The translations under genes were made by a program, and so were the position numbers. Shown piece after piece: positions 51,291-60,333 of a stretch of DNA of 64,000 nucleotides. Position 1 is the stretch's first letter. Each line of letters opens with the position of its first letter. Source of the stretch: Halomonas sp. ALS9 (lineage in GTDB: Bacteria; Pseudomonadota; Gammaproteobacteria; Pseudomonadales; Halomonadaceae); assembly GCF_001651035.1 (NCBI RefSeq), contig NZ_LXRG01000233.1, forward strand, positions 62,001-126,000. The letters run 5' to 3'. The notes below the pieces were generated by a model. It was not told the origin of the DNA and did no database searches. It saw nothing but the letters and a program-made list of their open reading frames with translations.

Positions 51291-52499
51291 ATGCAGACAA
51301 TGGCGTTAGCGGTGGATAAAGGCGGTGTGGAATTGGGATCAAACCTTCTGTCAGGTGTCAGCCTGCCCGCCGCCGTGGTGCATGAAGGCCCGCTGACCCA
51401 TAACGTAGAGTGGATGCAACGATTCGCAGACGCTCACGGAGCACGCTTGGCGCCCCATGGCAAAACCACCATGACGCCGGCACTTTTCCATCGTCAGCTT
51501 CAGGCGGGGGCGTGGGGTATTACCCTCGCGACCGCGCCTCAGTGTCGTGCGGCTTTCGCCAATGGCGTCACTCAGTTGTTAATGGCCAACCAACTGGTCG
51601 GCCAGGCCAATATGGCCATCATCGCCAGCCTGATCGAGCAGGGTGCGACGTTTTACTGTGTGGTCGATAGCCAGGAGAACGTACGTCAGCTTGGTCGTTT
51701 CTTTGCTAAGCGGGGACTGACGCTGGCGGTACTCATTGAGGTGGGTGTCACCGGTGGTCGTTGTGGCTGCCGCAATAAGCAGCAGATTCTCTCGCTGGCA
51801 GAGGCCATTGCTAATGAGCCAGCGCTCTGTCTGGTAGGTTTAGAAGGTTATGAAGGTGTGGTTCACGGGGACGACCCCGAATCTGGCATTCGTGCTTATG
51901 CTCAATACCTGGTGGATGTTGCAGTCGAGCTCGAAGCTGCTGGCCGCTTTGCGGAGGCAAACCCGATCGTAACGGCCTCAGGCTCTGCCTGGTACGACTT
52001 GATTGCGGAAGCCTTTCAAGGCGCACCGCTTCAAGGGCGATTTACCCCGGTGCTACGCCCAGGTTGCTATGTCGTCCACGATCATGGGCTTTATCGTGAA
52101 GCGCAATCAGCGGTATTAGGCCGCCGTCCTGATTTACAGCAGGGGCTTGAGCCTGCCCTGGAAGTCTTTGCCCAGGTGCAGTCGCTGCCTGAACCTGGGC
52201 TGGCCATTATCGCCCTAGGCAAGCGCGATATTGGTCCTGACCAGTTGCCTATCGCGCTACGTCGGTTCCGGGAAGAAGGTGGCCCAGCGCAGACGTTGTC
52301 GGTTGCAGGCTGGGAGGTAACGAAAATGATGGATCAGCATACGTTCGTGAGACTTCCCGAAGACGCTTTGGATGTCGAAATTGGGGATATCATTGCGTTT
52401 GGCACCTCTCACCCGTGTCTGACCTTTGATAAGTGGCGCCAGCTATTGCTCGTCGATGACGAACTAAACGTGAAACAGCACTTGGTGACCTGTTTTTAA
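51291..52499 (+). CDS. PLP-dependent D-amino acid deaminase/D-threonine aldolase-like protein
   Basis: This 402-residue protein has a fold-type III alanine-racemase-like barrel. PLP-Lys lies in APHGKTTMTPALFHRQL, and other family parts are WGITLATAPQCRAAF, EVGVTGGRCGCRN, and the metal-site HDHGLY and FGTSHPC (His and Cys ligands). These are features of D-serine dehydratase/DSD1 and D-threonine aldolase relatives. The closest annotation is amino acid deaminase. Divergent from the deacylase operon, it would turn the released D-amino acid into a keto acid and ammonia. Confidence 0.88.
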   Translation: MQTMALAVDKGGVELGSNLLSGVSLPAAVVHEGPLTHNVEWMQRFADAHGARLAPHGKTTMTPALFHRQLQAGAWGITLATAPQCRAAFANGVTQLLMANQLVGQANMAIIASLIEQGATFYCVVDSQENVRQLGRFFAKRGLTLAVLIEVGVTGGRCGCRNKQQILSLAEAIANEPALCLVGLEGYEGVVHGDDPESGIRAYAQYLVDVAVELEAAGRFAEANPIVTASGSAWYDLIAEAFQGAPLQGRFTPVLRPGCYVVHDHGLYREAQSAVLGRRPDLQQGLEPALEVFAQVQSLPEPGLAIIALGKRDIGPDQLPIALRRFREEGGPAQTLSVAGWEVTKMMDQHTFVRLPEDALDVEIGDIIAFGTSHPCLTFDKWRQLLLVDDELNVKQHLVTCF

Positions 52500-52522
52500 A
52501 CATCGCCCGCGCCTTCCCGCCG

Positions 52523-53212
52523 CTATGCGTTCGCGGTGTTCGATAAGCGTAAGATTGCCGCTGGTAGCTCGCTGGCGTGGTGAATACCCACCGCGCCTTC
52601 GGGCGTGCTTTCTTCATTCGGAAAGTGGTTGAGATGAATCACATGCATACCTGCCGCTAACCCCGCTTCCACGCCCACTGCCGCATCATCGATCACAACA
52701 CACGCTTGTGGTAAGTAGCCCATGGCAGTGGCTGCTTTTCGATACAGTTCTGGGTCGGGCTTCCAGACGTTGAGGGTATAGGCGCTAAACAGCCTGTCGG
52801 CAAAATGGTGGCCTAGGTCAGTGCTTTCCAGCGCGCAGCGAATTTTTGGCTCGGGGCCATTGGAGACCACGGCCATAGGGTGGTTGCTTAACTGTTCAAG
52901 AGCCGCAGGCATGCCGGGGATTGCCACAAGTTCGGCACGCATACGGGCCTCCATACGCGCCCGCATGCCTGCCTCAAGCTGGGAAAAGGTGTCTTTTGCC
53001 AGCGCCTGAAAACGGCTTTCTAGCGTTTGGACGATAGTCTGGAAACGTACCCCGCGAAATTCATCCATATATTGCCGTGCTGAGAAAGGTAAGCCGAACT
53101 CGGGAAGGATATCGCCCATCACCTCGGCGAGCAGTATCTCGCTATCCACCAGGGTGCCATCGCAGTCAAACAGTAGGCAGAGAGGCGTGGCCGTGTTCAG
53201 CGCAGAATTCAT
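52523..53212 (-). CDS. HAD-superfamily phosphatase
   Basis: The 229-residue protein has the HAD motif I FDCDGTLVDSE, motif II in VVSNGPEPK, the KPDPELY motif III Lys and VIDDAAVGVEAGLAAG (motif IV). The cap domain between I and II is of the small beta-phosphoglucomutase-like type. Overlap of 4 bases with the hydroxyacid dehydrogenase gene ties it to the kdgK operon, so a sugar-phosphate or 2-keto-3-deoxy-phosphate substrate is plausible. Confidence 0.88.
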   Translation of the reverse strand: MNSALNTATPLCLLFDCDGTLVDSEILLAEVMGDILPEFGLPFSARQYMDEFRGVRFQTIVQTLESRFQALAKDTFSQLEAGMRARMEARMRAELVAIPGMPAALEQLSNHPMAVVSNGPEPKIRCALESTDLGHHFADRLFSAYTLNVWKPDPELYRKAATAMGYLPQACVVIDDAAVGVEAGLAAGMHVIHLNHFPNEESTPEGAVGIHHASELPAAILRLSNTANA

Positions 53213-54183
53213 TGATAGGTTTCCTCGTTGACTAGGCTAATCGGCCGCTCGCCCTGGAGAGCTAGGCGAATATTATCGACCGCCCGCTGGGCCATGGCGT
53301 CGCGGGTTTCATGGGTGGCAGAGCCTATATGCGGCAGGGCGACCACATTGGGCATCTTCGGTAGCGGTGACGAGGCGGGTAGCGGCTCCTGCTCAAAAAC
53401 ATCCAGCCCGGCCGCGTGAATAACCCCATTTTCCAATGCATGTATCAAGGCGCGTTCATCGACCACTTTGCCGCGGGCGATATTGATGAAAATGCCCGAA
53501 GGCTTCATCAGCGCGAACTCTTGGGCACCGATTAAATGCTCGGTCTCGGCGGTAAGCGGCACCGTAACACAGACGAAATCGGCCTCGGCCAACAGCTCGT
53601 TGAGTTCGCGGCGCTGCGCGCCAAGCTCTTTTTCAAGGGCTGGCTTGGGCGAGGCGTTGGAGTAGAGTACCTGCATGCCAAAGCCCAGGGCCCCGCGCCT
53701 GGCAACTGCTTGGCCAATGCGTCCAAACCCCACCATGCCTAGGGTTTTACCATGCACATCGCTGCCAAACAGGGCGGGCCCGACGCTGGCCTGCCACTTG
53801 TCAGCCTTGACCCACTCGGCTAATTCCACCACCCGGCGGGCGGTGGCCATGATCAGGGCAAAACCAGTATCGGCGGTGGTTTCGGTAAGCACGTCTGGCG
53901 TATTGCACAGCATAATGCCGCGCTTAGTCAGTTCATCAACGGGGATATTATCGTAGCCAACCGAGACAGTGGCGATGACCTTCAAGTTGGGCGCTGCGTC
54001 CAGCAATTGAGGGGTGATCGCCAAGCCGGAACCGATAATGCCGTGCACCTCCGCTAATAGGGCGCGATTTTCAGGGGCATCCAGCGCGGTGGTTTTCGGC
54101 AACACATCCACTTCAAACAAATCGCTAAGTTCAGCCTGTTGAGCGTCGCTGAGTCGTCCTTGAATCACTAGGCGTTTTTTCAT
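53209..54183 (-). CDS. D-2-hydroxyacid dehydrogenase, GhrB/TkrA-like
   Basis: The 324 residues have the NAD-binding MVGFGRIGQAVARRG, the substrate Arg in NIARGKVVDERAL, a Glu in LDVFEQEPLP and the catalytic His in ALPHIGSATHET. The family reduces glyoxylate, hydroxypyruvate or 2-keto-gluconate-type acids. I chose the ATG at 54183 because GGAGAT lies 6 bases upstream; the ATG at 54195 is itself part of that site. It follows kdgK by 62 bases in the same direction and so probably handles keto-sugar acids. Confidence 0.9.
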   Translation of the reverse strand: MKKRLVIQGRLSDAQQAELSDLFEVDVLPKTTALDAPENRALLAEVHGIIGSGLAITPQLLDAAPNLKVIATVSVGYDNIPVDELTKRGIMLCNTPDVLTETTADTGFALIMATARRVVELAEWVKADKWQASVGPALFGSDVHGKTLGMVGFGRIGQAVARRGALGFGMQVLYSNASPKPALEKELGAQRRELNELLAEADFVCVTVPLTAETEHLIGAQEFALMKPSGIFINIARGKVVDERALIHALENGVIHAAGLDVFEQEPLPASSPLPKMPNVVALPHIGSATHETRDAMAQRAVDNIRLALQGERPISLVNEETYQ

Positions 54184-54245
54184 TGTTATCTCCATGGTGA
54201 AAAGCCTGTTATTTAAAACCTGTTATTTAAAAAAGTGCGTGGCGA

Positions 54246-55229
54246 TTAGCCAATGGGTTGGTCGGCTTCAAGCGCTAGTAGTCGCTCGCGATTAGGCAGA
54301 CCTTCCATATCACCCACTACCTGAATGGCTTGAGCGCCAATGAGGTTGCCGCGTTGGGCTGCTTGGCGCGCTGTGCAGCCGTCAAGCAGGGCGCTAATCA
54401 CACCGACGGCGAAGCCATCGCCTGCACCTACGGTATCCACGACTTCAGCTACGTGGCAACCGTCTACGGTAAAGCTCTCTTCCCGCCCATCTAAGTTGCC
54501 ACGGTAATAGCTACCTTCCGGCCCCAGTTTGATGATCACTGCCGAGGCACCTTGATCCAGGTAGTAGCCTGCTACGTCGTAAGGTGTCTTCTGTCCGGTG
54601 AGCAGTTGGCCTTCTGAAAGCCCAGGCAACACCCAATCGGCGCGGCTGGCGAGTTCATTGAGGGTCGATCGCATTACGTTTTCGCTGGGCCAAAGTGACG
54701 GCCGCAAATTGGGGTCAAAAGAAATACTGGCGCCATAGGCGCGGGCCTGTTCCATCAAATGATGGCTAAGCTGGCAGGCGCTTTCAGATAAAGCCGGGGT
54801 AATGCCCGTCGCGTGAAGGTGGTTAAGCGCCTGAAAGTCGATATTCCGTGCGTCGTCAATAGTGAGGTGGCTGGCGGCACTGCCACGTCTGAAATATTCG
54901 ACTCGCGGGTCGGTGCCGTCCTGAGCGCGTTCTTTAAAGAGCAGTCCGGTGGGGTGGTGTGCATCGGCGTGAATATAGCGGTCATCGATACCTTCCGCTT
55001 TTAAAGCCGCCTGAATAAAACCCCCAAAACTATCGGTGCCCACTCGGCTTAACCAACCGACATGAAAACCCAGCCTGGAGAGGCCGATAGCGACATTGTT
55101 ATCGGCACCGGCCAGGCGGCGGTGGAAACGCTCAATGCCAGCTAATTCCCCCGGTGTATCAGCTACAAACATAGCCATGGCTTCGCCAAAGGTGAGAATT
55201 TCGGGTGGGCTAGAGATGGAGTGGGGCAT
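54246..55229 (-). CDS. kdgK: 2-keto-3-deoxygluconate kinase KdgK (PfkB family)
   Basis: This 327-residue PfkB-type kinase has the opening ILTFGEAMAMFVADTPGEL, an N-terminal GADNNVAIGLSRLG and the C-terminal VDTVGAGDGFAVGVISAL nucleotide/phosphotransfer motif with the catalytic Asp. It phosphorylates KDG, the product of ManD, to KDPG. The ATG at 55229 was preferred as family proteins begin near ILTFGE, with AAGGAAGAGAG upstream. An operator for the adjacent LacI regulator lies 51 bases upstream. No KDPG aldolase is visible in the window. Confidence 0.9.
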   Translation of the reverse strand: MPHSISSPPEILTFGEAMAMFVADTPGELAGIERFHRRLAGADNNVAIGLSRLGFHVGWLSRVGTDSFGGFIQAALKAEGIDDRYIHADAHHPTGLLFKERAQDGTDPRVEYFRRGSAASHLTIDDARNIDFQALNHLHATGITPALSESACQLSHHLMEQARAYGASISFDPNLRPSLWPSENVMRSTLNELASRADWVLPGLSEGQLLTGQKTPYDVAGYYLDQGASAVIIKLGPEGSYYRGNLDGREESFTVDGCHVAEVVDTVGAGDGFAVGVISALLDGCTARQAAQRGNLIGAQAIQVVGDMEGLPNRERLLALEADQPIG

Positions 55230-55279
55230 GGGCAATACTCTCTTCCTTTGTGCTGTCTTTGAGCTGTTTATTATCATTC

Positions 55280-55297
55280 AATGGGAACGATACCATT
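55280..55297. promoter_or_regulatory. LacI-type operator upstream of kdgK
   Basis: AATGGGAACGATACCATT is a near palindrome. It agrees with the inverted complement of the site before the LacI gene in all but two positions. It lies 51-68 bases before the kdgK start. Confidence 0.75.
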
Positions 55298-55329
55298 TTT
55301 GCGGCTCTTTTCTAGCAGTGGCTTAAAAA

Positions 55330-56346
55330 TTAGCGCTGGGTGGAACCTCGTTCAATCAGGCTAGGGGCAAAGCTTACCGTGGTCGGCATTGCCGATGTAT
55401 GCGGCGCAATGCGATGCATCAAGCACTCCACCGCCGTTTTGCCGATCGCATCGGTGGGTTGGGCAAGGGTGGTAATGCCGGGGGAGACTAAGGCGCACCA
55501 ATCGAGCTCGTCGATCCCCATCAAGCCTACCTTGCCAAGCGGTAAGCCCAACTGTTGAAACAGGCGGGTCACTACGAGGGTGGCATTGCCGTTACCACAC
55601 AAGACGGCGCAAGCGTGCTGCTGATGGACGGCTAAAAAGTCGCTTAGCGCTTGAAGTGTTGCAGTGCTATCTGAGTTAGCAAGCAGTGACGTTGCGTAAT
55701 TCAGCCCATGCTGCTCGGCAGCGTGGCTAAAACGTGACAAGCGTTTTTGTCGCGTGCTTGACTGCTCGGGAGCTTCGCTGACATACAGCACGGCTTGGTA
55801 ACCCTGATCGGCTAAGTGCTCTAGTGCCATATCAATTGCTAGGTGGTTATCGAGCCCGACCACTTCCGCTTCCACATGGTCAACTTCGCGGTCTAGCAGC
55901 ACGATGGGCGTTCCCAGGCTGATAAAGGTGTGCAACTGGCGTTCCGGGTTGCCGGACGCATTCACTACGAGACCTTCTACTTGATAGGCGCCCAGTAGAT
56001 CCAAGTGCTGGCGCTCCTGTTCCGGGTCATTGTCGGTATTACACACGACCAGCGAATAGCCGTATTGGCGGCACGCTTGTTCGACACCGTGTGTGATGGC
56101 CACTGAAAATGGATTGCGGATATCAGCCACCAACATGCCGATCAATTTAGAACGACCACCTTTTAGGCCGCGGGCCATTTGGTTCGGCTGGTAGCCAAGG
56201 GTGTCCGCCGCATGGGCGATGCGCGCTTGAAGGGAGGGCGAGAGCCGGTCACGTTCTTCGCCAAAATAGCGTGATACGCTGGTTTTAGAGGCACCTGCGA
56301 GGCGCGCTACTTCGAGAATGGTGGAACGGCGTGAGCTTGAAGACAT
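55330..56346 (-). CDS. LacI-family regulator, probably of kdgK
   Basis: This 338-residue LacI-type regulator has an N-terminal HTH (TILEVARLAGASKTSVSRYF), a hinge (QPNQMARGLKGGRSK) and a periplasmic-binding-protein-like effector domain. It is the first gene of the kdgK operon direction. Two matching 18-base operators, one before itself and one before kdgK, suggest autorepression plus repression of kdgK and the following genes. Its effector could be KDG or a related sugar acid, as for KdgR-type regulators. Confidence 0.92.
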   Translation of the reverse strand: MSSSSRRSTILEVARLAGASKTSVSRYFGEERDRLSPSLQARIAHAADTLGYQPNQMARGLKGGRSKLIGMLVADIRNPFSVAITHGVEQACRQYGYSLVVCNTDNDPEQERQHLDLLGAYQVEGLVVNASGNPERQLHTFISLGTPIVLLDREVDHVEAEVVGLDNHLAIDMALEHLADQGYQAVLYVSEAPEQSSTRQKRLSRFSHAAEQHGLNYATSLLANSDSTATLQALSDFLAVHQQHACAVLCGNGNATLVVTRLFQQLGLPLGKVGLMGIDELDWCALVSPGITTLAQPTDAIGKTAVECLMHRIAPHTSAMPTTVSFAPSLIERGSTQR

Positions 56347-56360
56347 AAACCACTTACGGT

Positions 56361-56378
56361 AATGGTATCGGTTCCATT
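56361..56378. promoter_or_regulatory. LacI-type operator upstream of the regulator gene
   Basis: AATGGTATCGGTTCCATT is a near palindrome 14 bases before the regulator start. It is the inverted counterpart of the kdgK-upstream site. Confidence 0.75.
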
Positions 56379-56446
56379 CTGTGCAAAATAATATGACTTA
56401 GCAATGACTTTTAAGGGTCTTTGTACTTGAGAAAGGCTTAGGCTCG

Positions 56447-58177
56447 CTATGCTTTTTTCATGCTTACATTATAGTCGCTGGGGTTGACCGTCCCTTCTAG
56501 TCGACCAATCTGGTTGAAATCGTTACTAGACAGCACTGTATCAATGGAAGTGTCCTTAAAAGCCAAATTTTTAACAACGTCTACTTTGCAAGGCATTCCC
56601 TTTGCGTCTACATCCACAATCCAGGCTAGAAAACCGTTTGAAAATTTAGCTAAGCTGCCGATAGGGTAAAGGCCAAAGTGTTGGATATACTCAACTAGCA
56701 ATGACTTTTCATATTTCTCTGGTCGGCTATTGACCCACCGGTAAGCATCCAAAGGTTGCTGTGGGTGTTGTCCATTGCGTTCATGGGTTAGCTTGTTGAT
56801 TATTTTGATCACACTCACTAATCGAACAACGTCTGATAACGCTTCTGTTTGCTTTCCCACCGGATAGCCACTGCCGTCGAGCCGTTCGTTTGCATTGAGG
56901 ATAATGTCGCTGCAGGTTGGGCTAGGTGCCCAGTCGAGAACCGACAGTTTTTTGCTCAGGGCATGTACATGCTGCTTGAGCATCTCTCGTTGTGACGGCG
57001 ACATGTGAATTTTTAGTGAAGGCAACTGTTCACTAACGAGCAGTGGTTTGCCCATGGTATGGAGTAAGGCGCCCGCGACTGCTTCGCGCGTTTTGTAGGC
57101 GTGGGGGTCGCGGCTAATCAGCATCATGGCAAGCTGGCCACCCACTTGAATGGCGTGGCGTACCCACTCCGGCTCATCGTGCAAATACGTCAGGGCATAC
57201 TGTAGGGCTTTGCGATCATGGTTAACCATATACAGAATGCTATCCACGCACTCATATAGAATTTCAGCGGGTAATAAATGTTTATTTTTCATAAACATCA
57301 ACATGATTTGGAGCTGCTGGGCTATTTCGAGAACGCCCCGCAGCAAGGGGGTATTTTGCGAGCTTATTAGATGGTCTTGCTCTTCTTGGCGCTGCATTTT
57401 TTTCTCTTTCGCATCGGCAATAAACAGTTTTGATCTTGCCCGCGCGTTATGTTGGGTGCCCGAGCGTAAAGCAGCCTCGAACTCAGCTTCAGAAACGTAA
57501 TGGAATAGCGTTTCCGTTGAGGCAGGGCTCATATCAAGGAACTCTATGCCAATGGCGGCATGGCCATGATTGCCAAAAGGGCGCATATGCCGTATGCGGC
57601 CTTGGGTATTAAATGCCTCTCCATTGGGAAATTTTAGCGTTACACCTGGAAGTATCTGATCGACAGAAAGCGCAATGCTGTCTTCGAGGCGAACATCTAC
57701 CATACAGCCGCCCACTGAAAGGTTGCGTACTTTTCCCTCTATATTGAGCTCGTGGGCAAACACTTCCAGGTACACACGGGCGTGCATGCCAAGAACAAAA
57801 GGAACCCTCAACGCACCACGGTTATCAGAGGAAAAGATGGAGTTGGGTAGTTGGCACTCTAGGTGGTAAGTGTGGGTGTCTATTTGAATGATATGAGCAG
57901 GAACGTGCTCAATGTTATAAATTTCTTCAGCGTCATGCCCATGCCGCGAAGCCTCTATATCAAACGATATGGTGTCGTTATTTAGGTAGGGAGACAGCGA
58001 AAGGCCAGTGTACTTTATTTCTAACGTGATTTTCCTGTTATCAGGCTCAACCTTAACTGCTGTCGCCTCGATAGAGTGAGCAGCTTCTTTAGAAAAAATG
58101 GTAATGATGTGATCTTTATTGAACAACGACTTAATTATTTGGTTGGTAGTATTTTGAATAGTTGTGTCGATAAGCAT
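56447..58177 (-). CDS. PilZ-domain protein with degenerate HD-GYP domain
   Basis: This 576-residue protein has an N-terminal flagellar-brake-like segment (1-120), a PilZ domain (about 120-230) and a C-terminal HD-GYP-like domain (about 290-520). The PilZ c-di-GMP motif is intact (RGALR as RxxxR and NLSVGG as N-x-S-x-x-G). The HD-GYP catalytic residues are not: the HD pair reads HTMGK (Asp replaced by Thr), and the family HHE-x-x-DGSGYP reads NANERLDGSGYP. It should therefore bind c-di-GMP at PilZ but not hydrolyse it. The gene is divergent from cmoM. Confidence 0.8.
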   Translation of the reverse strand: MLIDTTIQNTTNQIIKSLFNKDHIITIFSKEAAHSIEATAVKVEPDNRKITLEIKYTGLSLSPYLNNDTISFDIEASRHGHDAEEIYNIEHVPAHIIQIDTHTYHLECQLPNSIFSSDNRGALRVPFVLGMHARVYLEVFAHELNIEGKVRNLSVGGCMVDVRLEDSIALSVDQILPGVTLKFPNGEAFNTQGRIRHMRPFGNHGHAAIGIEFLDMSPASTETLFHYVSEAEFEAALRSGTQHNARARSKLFIADAKEKKMQRQEEQDHLISSQNTPLLRGVLEIAQQLQIMLMFMKNKHLLPAEILYECVDSILYMVNHDRKALQYALTYLHDEPEWVRHAIQVGGQLAMMLISRDPHAYKTREAVAGALLHTMGKPLLVSEQLPSLKIHMSPSQREMLKQHVHALSKKLSVLDWAPSPTCSDIILNANERLDGSGYPVGKQTEALSDVVRLVSVIKIINKLTHERNGQHPQQPLDAYRWVNSRPEKYEKSLLVEYIQHFGLYPIGSLAKFSNGFLAWIVDVDAKGMPCKVDVVKNLAFKDTSIDTVLSSNDFNQIGRLEGTVNPSDYNVSMKKA

Positions 58178-58469
58178 ATAAAATCCACCGTATTTATTTT
58201 GTTATAATTTACATCTACTTGGTGGTAACTGTCATACCTTTCTATTCACTTTACTAGTGCTTGTCACTGCTACTTCGATAGAACGCTATTCCCATGTCGA
58301 TTAGCTATCATTTTGCGCCTATTTGCAAACCTATTTATATTTATTTTAAGTGTCATTTGTAATGTTTTGATAACTTTTGTTTGTGTTTGATACGGGCTAG
58401 ATTGTCGTTCGGTTGAGTAGAAATAATCAGTTAAACTGCGCATTTCCTTGTTACAGCGATGCCCGTGGC
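58178..58469. other. Divergent intergenic region upstream of the PilZ and cmoM genes
   Basis: The 292 bases are AT-rich and carry no gene. They presumably hold the two divergent promoters. The frame of cmoM is open to 58413 (TTG), but the first ATG with family support is at 58470. Confidence 0.5.
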
Positions 58470-59309
58470 ATGCAGCAAAAATCTAAATTAATAAATCCTA
58501 AATTGACCAGCTATGAGTTAACCCAAGCAGGCGATCGCTATTTTGACGGTCTGGCAGAGAAGTTCTCCCGTTCGCTCTACCAGGCGCCCAGAGGTGAGCT
58601 GCGTTTAGCCATGCTCGACTACCTGCTGCCGGAAATGCTGCAACTAAAAGGCCAGAGGTTGCTGGATGTGGGCGGTGGCCTGGGCCAGCAAGCGGCATGG
58701 TTCGCTGAGCGGGGGCACAGAGTAACGATGACTGAGCCCTCAGTGGATATGCTTAGCTATGCAAAAAACTGGCATCGGGATGCTAAAACGTTACCGGAAG
58801 AGTCTATTACGTATCTGCAGACCCCGCTGCAGCGGTTAACGGAGCATGCCCCAGGCCCATGGCCTCTTATTACTTGCCATGCAGTGTTGGAGTGGCTGGG
58901 GGATCCTCAAGCGGCGCTAAGTACCTTGAGTAATCTATTGGTACCTGGCGGCCAGCTTAGCTTAATGGTGTTCAACCGCGACGCCCTGCGCTTTTCGAAT
59001 GCGGTCAAAGGCAATTTAGAGAAAGCCTTGAGCGATCGCTTGGCCGGTAAGGGCAAGCGCCAACGATTGACGCCTATTTCGCCCGTTAGCCATGCGGAAA
59101 TTGAGCTGTGGAGCGCAGAGAGCGGCTTACGAATAGACGCTGTCGCCGGTATCCGTGTCTTTCAAGATTACTTGCGCCACCCGCCCGCCACTCCAGCAGA
59201 AAGTGCCACGCTGCTGGCGCTGGAGAAACACTACTGTCGCCATGACCCTCATTGGCGCTTGGGTCGCTACCTGCTTTATACATTAACTAAACCGGAGTTC
59301 ATTGAATGA
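58470..59309 (+). CDS. cmoM: tRNA 5-carboxymethoxyuridine methyltransferase CmoM
   Basis: This 279-residue SAM-dependent methyltransferase has the SAM motif LLDVGGGLGQQAAWFAERGH. The family stretches FDGLAEKFSRSLYQAPRGELR, CHAVLEWLGDPQAAL, GGQLSLMVFN, VFQDYLR and YCRHDPHWRLGRYL match CmoM in pattern. CmoM methylates the cmo5U group at the wobble position of some tRNAs. The start at 58470 leaves a short extra N-terminus compared with E. coli (261 residues). Its stop overlaps the rsmC start (ATGA). Confidence 0.88.
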   Translation: MQQKSKLINPKLTSYELTQAGDRYFDGLAEKFSRSLYQAPRGELRLAMLDYLLPEMLQLKGQRLLDVGGGLGQQAAWFAERGHRVTMTEPSVDMLSYAKNWHRDAKTLPEESITYLQTPLQRLTEHAPGPWPLITCHAVLEWLGDPQAALSTLSNLLVPGGQLSLMVFNRDALRFSNAVKGNLEKALSDRLAGKGKRQRLTPISPVSHAEIELWSAESGLRIDAVAGIRVFQDYLRHPPATPAESATLLALEKHYCRHDPHWRLGRYLLYTLTKPEFIE

Positions 59310-60310
59310 GTGCCCAAGCCCCAGCTTGCCAGCTGTTAGAGCGCCAAAAAGATAACTACGCATCGCTGTGGGTCGTGGGCCCACCGGTTGATAGCTGGCT
59401 CATTGACCAATCGACGGGGGTGGTAAGTGGCGATTTTGACGCACTGCATGAGTGGCAGGCGAACGGCAAGCAGGCCCGAACGCCTTTTGACTTAGCCGCG
59501 GACGAGCCATTCGGCAAAGAGGTTGTGCTGTTTTGGCCGAAGGCACACCAGTTAGGTATTTGGTGGCTCAAATGGTTATGCGAGCAGCTTCCTGAAGGGA
59601 CACCCATTGAAATTGTCGGTGAGCATCAAGGCGGCATTAAGCGTGTCCCTAAGATACTTGATGAGCTGGGCATGCCCTGGGATAAACGTGACAACGCGCG
59701 GCGCTGCTCTTTATTTGCTACACATACCGTCGCGTTGGATTCCTCCAGCGACACCGCTTGGCAAACGTTTGAGACGCTGGATTTAACATTAGCCAGCCAT
59801 CCAGGTGTATTTGGCCACGGCAAAGTTGATGAAGGTACGCTATTACTGTTGGAGAGCTTGGAAAGTAGTTTGCCCAAAAAACCACTTAAGGTGCTGGATA
59901 TGGGCTGTGGCGACGGCATTATTAGCGCCTGGTTGGCCCAGCGTGGCCACCAGGTGACCGCAGTAGACGTCAGCGCGTTTGCGGTAGAGGCATGCAAGCG
60001 AACCTTAGCGGCCAATGGGCTAGAAGGGCGGGTGCTCTGCAGTGATGTATTCAGCGCCCTTGAAGGCGAGCAGTTTGACTGGGTTGTCAGTAACCCGCCG
60101 TTCCATAAAGAGCGCGATATTAGCTATGGCCCCAGCCAGCGTTTGATTAGCCAAGCGCCCGAGCACCTAAACACAGGCGGCCGTTTGATCATTGTAGCGA
60201 ATGGATTTCTACCGTACCCCGACCACTTACAGCGCGCTTTTCAAGACTTCCAGACCCTGGCGGATAATCGTCGCTTCAAGGTCTACGGTGCGGTTAAGAC
60301 ACAGCGCTAG
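59306..60310 (+). CDS. rsmC: 16S rRNA m2G1207 methyltransferase RsmC
   Basis: The 334-residue protein has the family two-domain design, an N-terminal degenerate methyltransferase-like domain (1-170) and an active C-terminal one (about 180-334). The SAM motif VLDMGCGDGIISAWLAQRG and catalytic VSNPPFHKERD (NPPF) are intact. It methylates G1207 of 16S rRNA. It forms an operon with cmoM through a 4-base overlap, and converges with the FadR-type regulator. Confidence 0.93.
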   Translation: MSAQAPACQLLERQKDNYASLWVVGPPVDSWLIDQSTGVVSGDFDALHEWQANGKQARTPFDLAADEPFGKEVVLFWPKAHQLGIWWLKWLCEQLPEGTPIEIVGEHQGGIKRVPKILDELGMPWDKRDNARRCSLFATHTVALDSSSDTAWQTFETLDLTLASHPGVFGHGKVDEGTLLLLESLESSLPKKPLKVLDMGCGDGIISAWLAQRGHQVTAVDVSAFAVEACKRTLAANGLEGRVLCSDVFSALEGEQFDWVVSNPPFHKERDISYGPSQRLISQAPEHLNTGGRLIIVANGFLPYPDHLQRAFQDFQTLADNRRFKVYGAVKTQR

Positions 60311-60333
60311 GCCCTGGACTTTTGATTAAACGC

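Noticed and set aside
54204..54234. Direct repeat CCTGTTATTTAAAA between kdgK and the hydroxyacid dehydrogenase gene
   Set aside because: It is a short duplication inside an operon gap with no sign of regulation.
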